From CALMKX01 sp044869955 (GTDB taxonomy: Bacteria; Acidobacteriota; Thermoanaerobaculia; Multivoradales; SZUA-115), in the NCBI GenBank assembly GCA_044869955.1, contig JBIOYC010000182.1, forward strand, positions 1 through 13,403: a stretch of 13,403 bases of DNA, read 5' to 3'. Below, one piece after another: positions 1 through 6,162 of the stretch. How positions within the stretch are numbered: position 1 is the first letter of the stretch; every line of letters begins with the position of its first letter. The position numbers and the translations under genes are program-made. Under the pieces are notes generated by a model. The model saw only the letters and a program-made list of their open reading frames with translations, was not told the origin of the DNA and did no database searches.

Positions 1-1142
1 GCCACCCGGGCGGAGACCACCACCCCCTCGCTGGCCAGGGGCACCAGCGGGCTGCGGCTCACCTCCAGGATGGCGGGCGGGAAGTCGCCGGGCGTGCCCG
101 AGCCCGAGTCCGCCGAAAAGGCCAGGCGGCCGAGCCCGCAGCCCGACAGCTCATAGGAGGAGCCGTCCGAGATCAGCAGCATCGATCCGGGCATGCCGAA
201 GGGCTGGTCGACGTCGTCGCAGTCGGCGATGCCGGCAGCCAGAGTGTCGTCCGAGCGGGTGTCGCCCGGCTTGCTGGGGTTCTGCTGGAAGAAGAGGGGC
301 GTGTTGCCGTCGGTGTCCAGGGTGTCGAGGATGCGTTGCACGACCGTGGCCCGGGGATGGCCGAAGTCGTTGCTGGCGGAGTTCTGGTTGATCGCCACTT
401 CGGCCTTGAGGATGCCCAGGAAGGTGGCGTTCGAGCTGGTGTGGCTGCCGTGGTGATTGACGGTGTAGACGTCCACATCACCGACGAAGGGTGCGGTCTC
501 GGACTCGACGTCGGTCACCCCCTCGTCGGGGTTGCCGGTCAGGTCGCCGCCGATCCACACGTCCACGTCGCCGTAGTGCACCACCACCGCCACCGAGGCC
601 GAGTTCTCGAACTGGGCGGAGCCGGAGATGTCCACCTCCGAGCTGTCCGGCAAGTCACCGTTGACCACGTAGCAGACCACCGTGACGCCGCCACCTAGGT
701 CGATGGAGGTGGTGGCGGTGATCGTGGTGCGGTCGTGGAAGGAGGCGCCGTAGGAGTAGTCCGAGTAAGCAAAGGTGGCCGGCGTGCCGCCCTCCTCGCC
801 GCGGTCGTAGGCGATGGCGCCGGTGGCCAGGGGCACCAGCTGGAAGAAGTGGTCGAGGCGGCCGATGTGGTCCTCGTCGTAGTGGCTGGCGATGACGTAG
901 TCGACGCTCGCGACGACGCCGGCGTCGATCAGGTCGTTGACGAAGTCCTCGACCACGTCGTCGGCCACCTTGAGCTCGGTGCCGGCGTCCACCAGTAGGG
1001 CCTTGCCCGTGGGGGAGACCACCAGGGTCGAGCTGCCCTGCTCGATGTCGGGGTAGTAGATCCGCAGGTGCTGGGCGGCGGCCGGGGCCGCGGCCAGCAG
1101 CAGGGCGGCCAGGAGGAAGGGTCGGAGGTCGCTGCATCGCAT
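1..1142 (-). CDS. Secreted metallo-beta-lactamase-fold hydrolase, ComEC C-terminal type (partial, 3' end outside window)
   Basis: The frame runs open from ATG 1140-1142 to the window edge (about 380 codons), so the C-terminus is missing. Residues 1-23 form a signal peptide (hydrophobic LLAALLLAAAPAAAA, cleavage near A23/Q24). The mature protein opens with a strand pattern ending in LLVDAGTE (49-56). It then shows SHYDEDH (86-92), a variant of HxHxDH with Asp in the second metal position; this variant is usual in ComEC-like domains. GGD follows at 198-200 and NHHGSHTSS at 229-237. These are the metal-ligand motifs of the ComEC/Rec2 metallo-beta-lactamase domain, but without the competence membrane channel, so this is a stand-alone exported hydrolase. 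Substrate is unknown; a phosphodiester or nucleic acid is a guess from the family. From about residue 345 a beta-rich, Ig-like segment begins. The start has a good ribosome site, GAGGAG at 1151-1156, 8 bases upstream. It is transcribed away from the PAP2-like gene. Confidence 0.85.
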   Translation of the reverse strand, partial: MRCSDLRPFLLAALLLAAAPAAAQHLRIYYPDIEQGSSTLVVSPTGKALLVDAGTELKVADDVVEDFVNDLIDAGVVASVDYVIASHYDEDHIGRLDHFFQLVPLATGAIAYDRGEEGGTPATFAYSDYSYGASFHDRTTITATTSIDLGGGVTVVCYVVNGDLPDSSEVDISGSAQFENSASVAVVVHYGDVDVWIGGDLTGNPDEGVTDVESETAPFVGDVDVYTVNHHGSHTSSNATFLGILKAEVAINQNSASNDFGHPRATVVQRILDTLDTDGNTPLFFQQNPSKPGDTRSDDTLAAGIADCDDVDQPFGMPGSMLLISDGSSYELSGCGLGRLAFSADSGSGTPGDFPPAILEVSRSPLVPLASEGVVVSARV

Positions 1143-1150
1143 GGTGGGGT

Positions 1151-1156
1151 CTCCTC
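1151..1156 (-). promoter_or_regulatory. Ribosome binding site of the metallo-beta-lactamase-fold gene
   Basis: Read on the minus strand this is GAGGAG, 8 bases before ATG 1140-1142. It decides between that ATG and another at 1135-1137 in a different frame, which opens a 160-codon shadow frame with no family motifs. Confidence 0.6.
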
Positions 1157-1323
1157 GGTGAGTTGGGGCGTACACCACTGAGAGTGGGCCGGCGGGTAGG
1201 AGCCGGGACAGTCGGGGATGTGGCGAAGGCGTGGCGGGGAGGAGGGCCGCCAGCAGCCTGGCTTTCAGGCGACCCGCGCTACGATCTTCCTTCGCGAAGC
1301 CACCACACCGAGAACACCCAGCC

Positions 1324-1758
1324 ATGACGCCCGCCACCCACCCGCTCCTGGACGCCCTCGCCGACGCCTTCGATCCTTTGCTGGCGCTCTTGGCCCTGGC
1401 GGCGCCGTGGCTGCGCCGGCCCCGGGCTTGGCGGCCGGCCCTCGGCTACTACCTGGCGGCGGGGCTCGCGATCGGCCTGGTCTACCTGGTCCGCGCCCTT
1501 GACCTGCGCTACCAGCTCTGGGGCGCCCTCGGGCTCGACTACAGCACCCACTCGGCGTTCGCTACCGCGCTCGTGGCCTCGATGGCCGCCTTCAACCGCC
1601 GGTGGGCTCTCCCCTTGCTCCTCGCGCTGGTGCTGTACTTCTGCCTGATGCTGTCCATGGGGTACCACACCGTCCTCGACGTGGTGACCTCCGCGCCGCT
1701 GGCGGCAGCGGCGGCGTGGCTCGCGCACCGGGCAGTCGCCGCCCGGACTTTCGACTAG
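1324..1758 (+). CDS. Short PAP2-like membrane protein with degenerate motifs
   Basis: 144 residues, mostly hydrophobic, with about four membrane segments (roughly 17-30, 40-57, 78-104 merging with a turn at 91-94, and 124-136). DYSTHSAFA (72-80) sits where PAP2 phosphatases have PSGH, and SMGYHTVLDV (111-120) resembles the third PAP2 motif with its catalytic His (H115) and Asp (D119). The first motif (KxxxxxxRP) and the Arg of the third motif are absent, and the protein is shorter than usual PAP2 members. It may be a divergent lipid phosphatase or phosphotransferase (the THS...HxxxD pattern also occurs in inositol-phosphoceramide or sphingomyelin synthase-like proteins), or it may be inactive. 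The ATG at 1324 is chosen because the hydrophobic region begins shortly after it. An in-frame GTG at 1231 would add 31 residues without family features. No strong ribosome site is visible. Confidence 0.6.
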   Translation: MTPATHPLLDALADAFDPLLALLALAAPWLRRPRAWRPALGYYLAAGLAIGLVYLVRALDLRYQLWGALGLDYSTHSAFATALVASMAAFNRRWALPLLLALVLYFCLMLSMGYHTVLDVVTSAPLAAAAAWLAHRAVAARTFD

Positions 1759-1824
1759 TCGCGCTACAACCTCCAGTTGGCCGCTGCCAGAGGCAGCCTC
1801 AGTTTCGTAGGCTCCCAGACGGGG

Positions 1825-1830
1825 TAGGAT
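1825..1830 (+). promoter_or_regulatory. Possible -10 element of the MNT/HEPN pair
   Basis: TAGGAT lies 6 bases before the GTG at 1837, so a transcript starting 6-7 bases downstream would have almost no leader. No convincing -35 is seen 16-18 bases upstream (TTTCGT at 1803-1808 is poor). The same bases could instead act as a weak ribosome site, so the call is tentative. Confidence 0.3.
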
Positions 1831-1836
1831 CCTCGC

Positions 1837-2244
1837 GTGGACTTGCTGGAGCGACTCAAGAACCAAGCGAAGGCATGGCCGGAGCTGAAGCTCGCGGTGC
1901 TGTTTGGCTCGCAGGCTCGGGGCGCCGCCCACCCGGGCAGCGATGCCGATCTGGGGCTCCTCCTCGATCCCTACAGCCCCGAGCTGCGCTTCCGGGTCGA
2001 GGCGGAGCTCGGCCGGGCTGCGGGTCGGCCGGTGGACGCCGTCCTCCTCGACGACGCACCGCCACTGCTCCGTTTCGAGATCGCCCGAGACGGGGTACTG
2101 CTTTTTCAGGATGAAGATCACCTTTGGACGGACTTCAAGGCCAAGGCCATGGTGGACTGGTGGGACTGGGCGCCGACCCACCGCTGGATGGCGGCGGCGG
2201 CCGTCCAACTCTTGAGAGAGAGGGCTGCCGTTGGTCAAGCCTGA
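1837..2244 (+). CDS. mntA: MNT-type nucleotidyltransferase, antitoxin of a HEPN/MNT pair
   Basis: 135 residues, the usual length of minimal nucleotidyltransferases. The catalytic signature GSQARGAAHPGSDADL is at residues 24-39, matching GSxAxGxxxxxSDxDL, with metal ligands D36 and D38. The likely third acidic ligand is D67 in VDAVLL. In characterised HepT/MntA pairs the MNT protein uses ATP to AMPylate the tyrosine of the HEPN toxin's RX4HXY motif and so silences it. All residues needed for that are present here, so the protein looks active. It starts at GTG 1837, and no alternative start lies between there and the motif that would keep the first helix. The HEPN gene follows with a 14-base overlap in another frame, which implies translational coupling. 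The last 45 residues contain several tryptophans (WTDF, WWDW) and resemble the C-terminal extension of this family only loosely. Confidence 0.85.
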   Translation: MDLLERLKNQAKAWPELKLAVLFGSQARGAAHPGSDADLGLLLDPYSPELRFRVEAELGRAAGRPVDAVLLDDAPPLLRFEIARDGVLLFQDEDHLWTDFKAKAMVDWWDWAPTHRWMAAAAVQLLRERAAVGQA

Positions 2245-2650
2245 CGTGGTCTCCAGGAAAGTCGCGCGGGCCAGCGCGTGGCTGAACGATGCCGAGCAGA
2301 TCCTCGGCAACCCGGGCGTGGCAGCTCGGACCGAGGCGAGAGGCCGCGACCTGGCCTCCTTCTACCTCTTCCTCACGATCCAAGAGTGCATCGACCTGGC
2401 AGCCCATTGGGTCTCCGACGCCGGCTGGGACCTTCCCGACGATGCAGGAGCGTCCTTCGACCTGCTGGCCGAGCACGGCGTCCTGAACCGAGACCTGGCT
2501 ACCACCCTGCGCGGAGCCGTAGGGCTGCGGAACCGCATCGCCCACGGCTATGCGACCGTGGACCACGGGCGGATCCACAATGAGCTGGAATCCGGACTTG
2601 CAGCGCTCAGGAGCTTTCTGACCCTGGTGAGCGCCGCCGCCGGCCTGTGA
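2231..2650 (+). CDS. hepT: HEPN-domain ribonuclease toxin, HepT-like (DUF86 type)
   Basis: 139 residues, predicted all-helical. The active-site motif RNRIAHGY occupies residues 100-107 and fits RX4HXY exactly: R100 and H105 are the RNase residues and Y107 is the tyrosine that MntA proteins modify. HepT proteins cleave RNA (tRNA in studied cases) and arrest growth unless AMPylated. The start used is TTG 2231, inside the end of the nucleotidyltransferase gene and preceded by the purine run GAGAGAGGG. It gives MVKPDVV, a natural N-terminus for the first helix (about 5-26); the next in-frame GTG (2246) would be almost as good. The overlap with the upstream gene fits one two-gene toxin-antitoxin operon, with antitoxin first. 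The gene ends 30 bases before the convergent beta-helix gene. No damage is seen. Confidence 0.85.
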   Translation: MVKPDVVSRKVARASAWLNDAEQILGNPGVAARTEARGRDLASFYLFLTIQECIDLAAHWVSDAGWDLPDDAGASFDLLAEHGVLNRDLATTLRGAVGLRNRIAHGYATVDHGRIHNELESGLAALRSFLTLVSAAAGL

Positions 2651-2680
2651 TCTGTGGCACCGGCGGTTCGATCAACCCCC

Positions 2681-4165
2681 TCACGGCACCACCGTGCCCC
2701 AGGCCGAGAGGTCGCCGCTTTCGAAGCCGTCTGTGAAGAGCAGGGGGGCGGTTTCGTAGGCTCCGAGGTCGGGCTCGGCGATCGGCGGGCGTGGGGTGGT
2801 GTTTTGGTGAGGGCTGTATTGGCGGGTGGGTTGGTGGCTGGGCAGGACGCTGGGGTGCAGGCTGGTGCCGGCGTCGATGGCGAGCGACCCCTCGACCAGG
2901 CGGTAGTCCTGCCCCGCCTCGTTGGTGAAGCCGGGTGAGGCGGCCTGGACGCTGGTGGCGTCGTCGTTGATCACCGCGGAGAGGCTGCCATGGGTTGCCA
3001 CCCAGCCGGGCTTGAGCCAGTTGTGGGAGAGGTCGAGCACCCCGTCCTCGTCCACCATCGCCAGGCGATCGCCGGTCGCCGTGACGTAGAGCAGGTTGTT
3101 GCGCACGTCGGCGTGCTCGTCGTCGGTCGAAAGGCGCATCAGCGTGGTGTTGCCGCTGCGCTTCGAGACCAGCGTGTTGTGGAAGAAATAGAGCATACCC
3201 TTGCGGTAGATCGAGGTGTCGCCGCTGTCCCCACCGTAATGGACGATCTGGCTGTTGCCCGCGCCGTCTGGCTCGATCAGCACGTTGCCGTAGACGAAGG
3301 TCTGGTGATAGCTCGGGTGGTCGACCACGTTCAAGCTGTCCTCGCCGTCCACCAGGTCGAGCTGCCGGTTGCCCCCTTCGATCCAGTTGTAGCGCACCAC
3401 CAGGCCGGCCGAGCGGTCTTTCAGGTTGTTGCCCCCGGCACCGGCGCGCAGCGGGCCGAAGCGGTTGCCCTGGTAGACGATGCCGAGCGCCGCCGTGTAG
3501 CTGTTGTGCTCGAAGCCGCTGCCGACGATGCCGTTGCCGAGGATGTGGTTGTTCTCGATCGTGACGTCCTCGGTGAGCCCGTCGAACACCCCGATGAAGA
3601 GCCCGTTGCCCGAGTCCGAGAGGGTGCAGCCACGGATGGTGAGGTGCGCCGCCTTCTCGACGTAGATCGCCGCCGCGTTGATCGCGTAGGAACGCACGAC
3701 GCCGGAGTCGTCTGTGAAGGTGTAGGAGGGATGGGCGGAGCGGACGTCCAGGTTCTCGATCACCAGGTAGGAGGGCAGGGTGTCGTCCGGCACGTTCGAG
3801 CCGCCGATCTTGATCACCCCCCTCTCCTCGTTCCAGAAGTTGAGCGGCGCCGGGGTGACGGCATCGTCGCCGCTGATGATCGGCAGCTCGCCACCGGTCC
3901 CGCGGACGCCGCGCACGGTGATCGGCGCCGCCGCCGTGCCCTGGCGGTCGATCACCCACTTCTCGCGATAGGGGTCAGGGCGCCAGTGGATCAGCACCAG
4001 GTCTCCGGGACCGAGGGTCGCCCAGGGCACCTGGCCGATCGAGCTCAAGGGTTGGCCCGGGCCCACCGAGTAGGTGGCGGCCGGGGCGGGAGACGCGAAG
4101 GCGAGCAGGGCGGCCAGCCCGGAGAGCAAGGCGAGCCGCCGACGCGAGCAGGGATGGGCGCTCAT
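2681..4165 (-). CDS. Secreted right-handed beta-helix protein with GAYE segment and DGFESGD C-terminal tail
   Basis: 494 residues with a signal peptide at 1-30 (CSRRR followed by a hydrophobic core and ASPAPAA). The body from about 70 to 420 has the spaced pattern of a parallel beta-helix: successive strands such as YLVIENLDVRS, LTIRGCTLSDSGNGLFIG, VTIENNHILGNGI, LVVRYNWIEGGNRQ, TFVYGNVL and MLYFFHNTLVS, each carrying the N/G turns typical of polysaccharide lyase and pectate-lyase-like folds. Toward the C-terminus SLAIDAG and DLGAYE (466-471) match the conserved end of beta-helix proteins with an anchor of unclear type. The last residues hold DGFESGDLSAW (479-489), a tail shared by many exported proteins of high-GC Gram-negatives. 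A carbohydrate-binding or cleaving role is inferred; catalytic residues cannot be assigned. ATG 4163-4165 is the start because the signal peptide follows directly; no clear ribosome site precedes it. Confidence 0.8.
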   Translation of the reverse strand: MSAHPCSRRRLALLSGLAALLAFASPAPAATYSVGPGQPLSSIGQVPWATLGPGDLVLIHWRPDPYREKWVIDRQGTAAAPITVRGVRGTGGELPIISGDDAVTPAPLNFWNEERGVIKIGGSNVPDDTLPSYLVIENLDVRSAHPSYTFTDDSGVVRSYAINAAAIYVEKAAHLTIRGCTLSDSGNGLFIGVFDGLTEDVTIENNHILGNGIVGSGFEHNSYTAALGIVYQGNRFGPLRAGAGGNNLKDRSAGLVVRYNWIEGGNRQLDLVDGEDSLNVVDHPSYHQTFVYGNVLIEPDGAGNSQIVHYGGDSGDTSIYRKGMLYFFHNTLVSKRSGNTTLMRLSTDDEHADVRNNLLYVTATGDRLAMVDEDGVLDLSHNWLKPGWVATHGSLSAVINDDATSVQAASPGFTNEAGQDYRLVEGSLAIDAGTSLHPSVLPSHQPTRQYSPHQNTTPRPPIAEPDLGAYETAPLLFTDGFESGDLSAWGTVVP

Positions 4166-4236
4166 CAGAGCGAAGATATTGCCACAGATCGATGGACACC
4201 ACAGATGTCTCGCCGCAGAGAGGTCACTCCTCTGGC

Positions 4237-4265
4237 TTGACAGCTTCTGTAATGTAGCCTACATT
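4237..4265 (+). promoter_or_regulatory. Promoter of the TetR-RND operon (-35 and -10)
   Basis: TTGACA at 4237-4242 is a perfect -35. After a 17-base spacer, TACATT at 4260-4265 serves as the -10 (4 of 6 to TATAAT). Transcription would start near 4272-4273, at the GTG of the repressor gene. The region lies between the divergent beta-helix gene and the repressor. Confidence 0.75.
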
Positions 4266-4267
4266 AC
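4249..4267 (+). promoter_or_regulatory. TetR operator: perfect 19-bp palindrome over the -10 element
   Basis: GTAATGTAG, one central C, then CTACATTAC: both 9-base arms match exactly. It covers the 3' half of the promoter spacer and the whole -10, so a bound repressor would block polymerase. It lies 5 bases upstream of a TetR-family gene, the usual place for an autoregulatory operator. It also contains an in-frame TAG (4255-4257) that rules out longer forms of the repressor. Confidence 0.85.
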
Positions 4268-4272
4268 GCTCC

Positions 4273-4938
4273 GTGACCGACCTCACCACTCCCCGCGCCG
4301 ACCACGTCATCGAGCCCGGCCAGAAGGGCCGGCGCGAGGTGCGGCGCCAGGCGATGCTCGACGCCGCCCGGGAGCTCTTCCTGGAGCACGGCTTCGGCGG
4401 CACCAGCGTCAGCGAGGTGGTGCGTCGCTCGGGTGGTTCCCTGGCCACTCTCTACGAGCTCTTCGGCTCCAAGGAGGGGCTCTTCGAGGCGATCGTCGCC
4501 GACGTCTCGGGGCAGATCGCCGCCCCCTTCGGCACGCCCGAGTTCGAGTCGCGCCCCTTGGACGAGGCGCTCCGGCTGTTCGGGGAGCGCTTCCTGGCCT
4601 TGGTCCTGGAGCCCGAGTCCCTGCGCTGGAGCCGCATGTGCATCACGGAAGGCCCGAAGTATCCGGAGCTGCGGGCGGCCCTGATCCGCAACGGCCCCGG
4701 CCACGTCAACGAGCGGCTGACCGCCTACCTCACCACCCAAACAAAGGCCGGCCGACTCCGTATCGGAGATCCACGGGTGGCCGCCCTACACTTCCTGTCC
4801 CTGATCAAGAGTGAGACCCACTTCGCCGCCGTCTGCGGCGAGCCGCTCGAGACCGAACCGGCCGAGATCGCTCGTCAGGTCGCCGCGGCGGTCGACGTTT
4901 TCCTTCACGGGTACGCCGCGCGCGCGGAGCCCGGCTAG
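4273..4938 (+). CDS. TetR/AcrR-family transcriptional repressor of the efflux operon
   Basis: 221 residues. The N-terminal DNA-binding domain spans about 20-78: a first helix (RRQAMLDAARELFLEHGF), then the helix-turn-helix TSVSEVVRRSGGSLATLYEL with the recognition helix ending in FGSKEGLF, a very typical TetR signature. The remaining helical part (about 85-215) would bind a small ligand and form the dimer; its style fits the AefR-like (TetR_C_33) C-terminal group often found beside RND pumps. The start is GTG 4273. In the same frame a TAG lies 15 bases upstream with no start codon between, and the next ATG (4354) is inside the first DNA-binding helix, so no other start gives a whole domain. 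No ribosome site precedes it, so the message is probably leaderless. The adaptor gene begins 17 bases after the stop, so the repressor is likely first gene of the pump operon and represses itself and the pump. Confidence 0.9.
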   Translation: MTDLTTPRADHVIEPGQKGRREVRRQAMLDAARELFLEHGFGGTSVSEVVRRSGGSLATLYELFGSKEGLFEAIVADVSGQIAAPFGTPEFESRPLDEALRLFGERFLALVLEPESLRWSRMCITEGPKYPELRAALIRNGPGHVNERLTAYLTTQTKAGRLRIGDPRVAALHFLSLIKSETHFAAVCGEPLETEPAEIARQVAAAVDVFLHGYAARAEPG

Positions 4939-4944
4939 CCTCTC

Positions 4945-4949
4945 AGGAG
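4945..4949 (+). promoter_or_regulatory. Ribosome binding site of the adaptor gene
   Basis: AGGAG, 6 bases before ATG 4956 in the short gap after the repressor stop codon. It contrasts with the missing site ahead of the repressor. Confidence 0.6.
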
Positions 4950-4955
4950 CCAACC

Positions 4956-6149
4956 ATGAACCAAGAGCGTTTTCTCGCGGCGTTCCCCGCCGCTCTCCTG
5001 CTCGCGGCCTCGGGCCTGCTCGCCGCCTGCGGCGGCGCCTCGGAAGAGGCACCCGCCGGAGGCCCGGGAGCTTTCCCCCCCGCCCAGGTCACGGTGGTCC
5101 AGGTCGTGCCGCGCACCGTGCCCGTGCCCTACGAGTTCACCGGCCGCCTGGAGGGATCCCGCGAGGTCGAGATCCGCGCCCGCGTTTCCGGCATCCTGCT
5201 CGAGCGCACCTACGCCGAGGGCCGGCCGGTGGCCAAGGGGCAGACCCTCTTCGTCATCGACCCGGCCCCCTACCGCGCCGAGGTCCAGGCCGCCGAGGCC
5301 AAGCTCGAGGAGGAGAAGGCCGGGGTGGCCCGCGCCGAGCGCGAGGTCCGGCGCCTCGAGCCCCTGCTCGCGGCCCGCGCGGCCAGCCAGCGGGACTACG
5401 ACAACGCGGTCTCCGAGGCCGAGCAGGCCCGGGCGACTCAACTCTCGGCCCAGGCCCGGCTCGACCAGGCGAAGCTCGATCTCGCCTACACCCGGGTCGA
5501 AGCGCCCATCTCCGGGCTCTCCAGCCGCGCCGAGCACTCCGAAGGCAGCCTGGTGGAGCCGGGGGACAACGGCCTGCTGACCCGCATCTCTCAGGTCAAG
5601 CCGATCTGGGTGCGCTTCTCCGCCCCGGACCAGACCCTGCTCGCCTTGCGCAAGGAGATCAGTGCCAAGACCGTGACCTCTCCGGCCACCAACCAGCTGG
5701 AGGTCGAGCTGGTGCTCGCCGACGGCACGGTGCACGGGGAGCGGGGCCGGGTGAACTTCTCGGACTCGATGGTCGACAGCCAGACCGGCGCCGTCGACCT
5801 GCGCGCCGAGGTGGCCAACGACGCGGGGAGCCTGCTGCCCGGCCAGTTCGTCCGGGTGCGCCTCCTCGGCATCGAGAGGCCGGGGGCGATCCTGGTGCCG
5901 CAGCGGTCGGTGCAACAGGGCCAGGAGGGCAAGTTCGTCTTCGTCGTCGGGGACACCGGCATCGCCGAGGTGCGGCCGATCACCGTCGGCAGCTGGCTGG
6001 GCCAGGACTGGATCGTCGAGTCGGGCCTCGCCGGTGGTGAACGAGTGGTCGTCGACGGCGTCGTGAAGGTGCGGCCGGGTGCGCCGGTCGAGATCGTGGA
6101 CCCCACGACGGCGGCGTCGGCGGCCGGCGCTGCCGGCTCGGCGAGCTGA
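4956..6149 (+). CDS. RND efflux periplasmic adaptor (membrane fusion) lipoprotein, AcrA/MexA type
   Basis: 397 residues. A lipoprotein signal at 1-25 ends in LLAAC, so C25 should be lipidated and anchor the mature protein to the inner membrane. First half of the lipoyl-like domain: EVEIRARVSGILLERTYAEG from residue 70, with KGQTLFVIDPAPY after it. A coiled-coil hairpin of about 105-170 (KLEEEKAGVARAEREVRRLE and the returning helix) should contact the outer-membrane channel. Second half of the lipoyl domain: AYTRVEAPISG (177-187), a hallmark of AcrA-type adaptors. Beta-barrel and membrane-proximal domains follow (about 200-385), including LLPGQFVRVRL. The protein bridges the pump and channel encoded next. 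It begins 17 bases after the repressor gene and ends 13 bases before the pump gene. Length and domain order are normal for the family. Confidence 0.93.
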   Translation: MNQERFLAAFPAALLLAASGLLAACGGASEEAPAGGPGAFPPAQVTVVQVVPRTVPVPYEFTGRLEGSREVEIRARVSGILLERTYAEGRPVAKGQTLFVIDPAPYRAEVQAAEAKLEEEKAGVARAEREVRRLEPLLAARAASQRDYDNAVSEAEQARATQLSAQARLDQAKLDLAYTRVEAPISGLSSRAEHSEGSLVEPGDNGLLTRISQVKPIWVRFSAPDQTLLALRKEISAKTVTSPATNQLEVELVLADGTVHGERGRVNFSDSMVDSQTGAVDLRAEVANDAGSLLPGQFVRVRLLGIERPGAILVPQRSVQQGQEGKFVFVVGDTGIAEVRPITVGSWLGQDWIVESGLAGGERVVVDGVVKVRPGAPVEIVDPTTAASAAGAAGSAS

Positions 6150-6162
6150 GGCGGAGCGCGCG

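Noticed and set aside
1783..1797. Small hairpin GCTGCC-AGA-GGCAGC between the PAP2-like and MNT genes
   Set aside because: Only 6 base pairs and no proper T run follows; it could be a weak terminator or operator but nothing decides it.
2637..2666. Inverted repeat CCGCCGG...CCGGCGG across the HEPN stop codon
   Set aside because: 7-base GC arms with a 16-base loop and no T run; common by chance in such GC-rich DNA, so not called a terminator.
1802..2764. 14-base exact repeat GTTTCGTAGGCTCC at 1802-1815 and 2751-2764, both reading GAYET on the minus strand
   Set aside because: About one such match is expected by chance in a window this size, and no flanking similarity extends it; the first copy is intergenic.
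2607..3959. Long open frame (450 codons) antisense to the beta-helix gene region
   Set aside because: It lies on the same strand as the beta-helix gene in another frame, is very rich in R, G and P, and has no domain pattern; it is a high-GC shadow.
4216..4234. Imperfect inverted repeat CAGAG...CTCTG upstream of the -35
   Set aside because: Only 5 matching outer bases per arm, with mismatches inside; far weaker than the 19-bp operator next to it.
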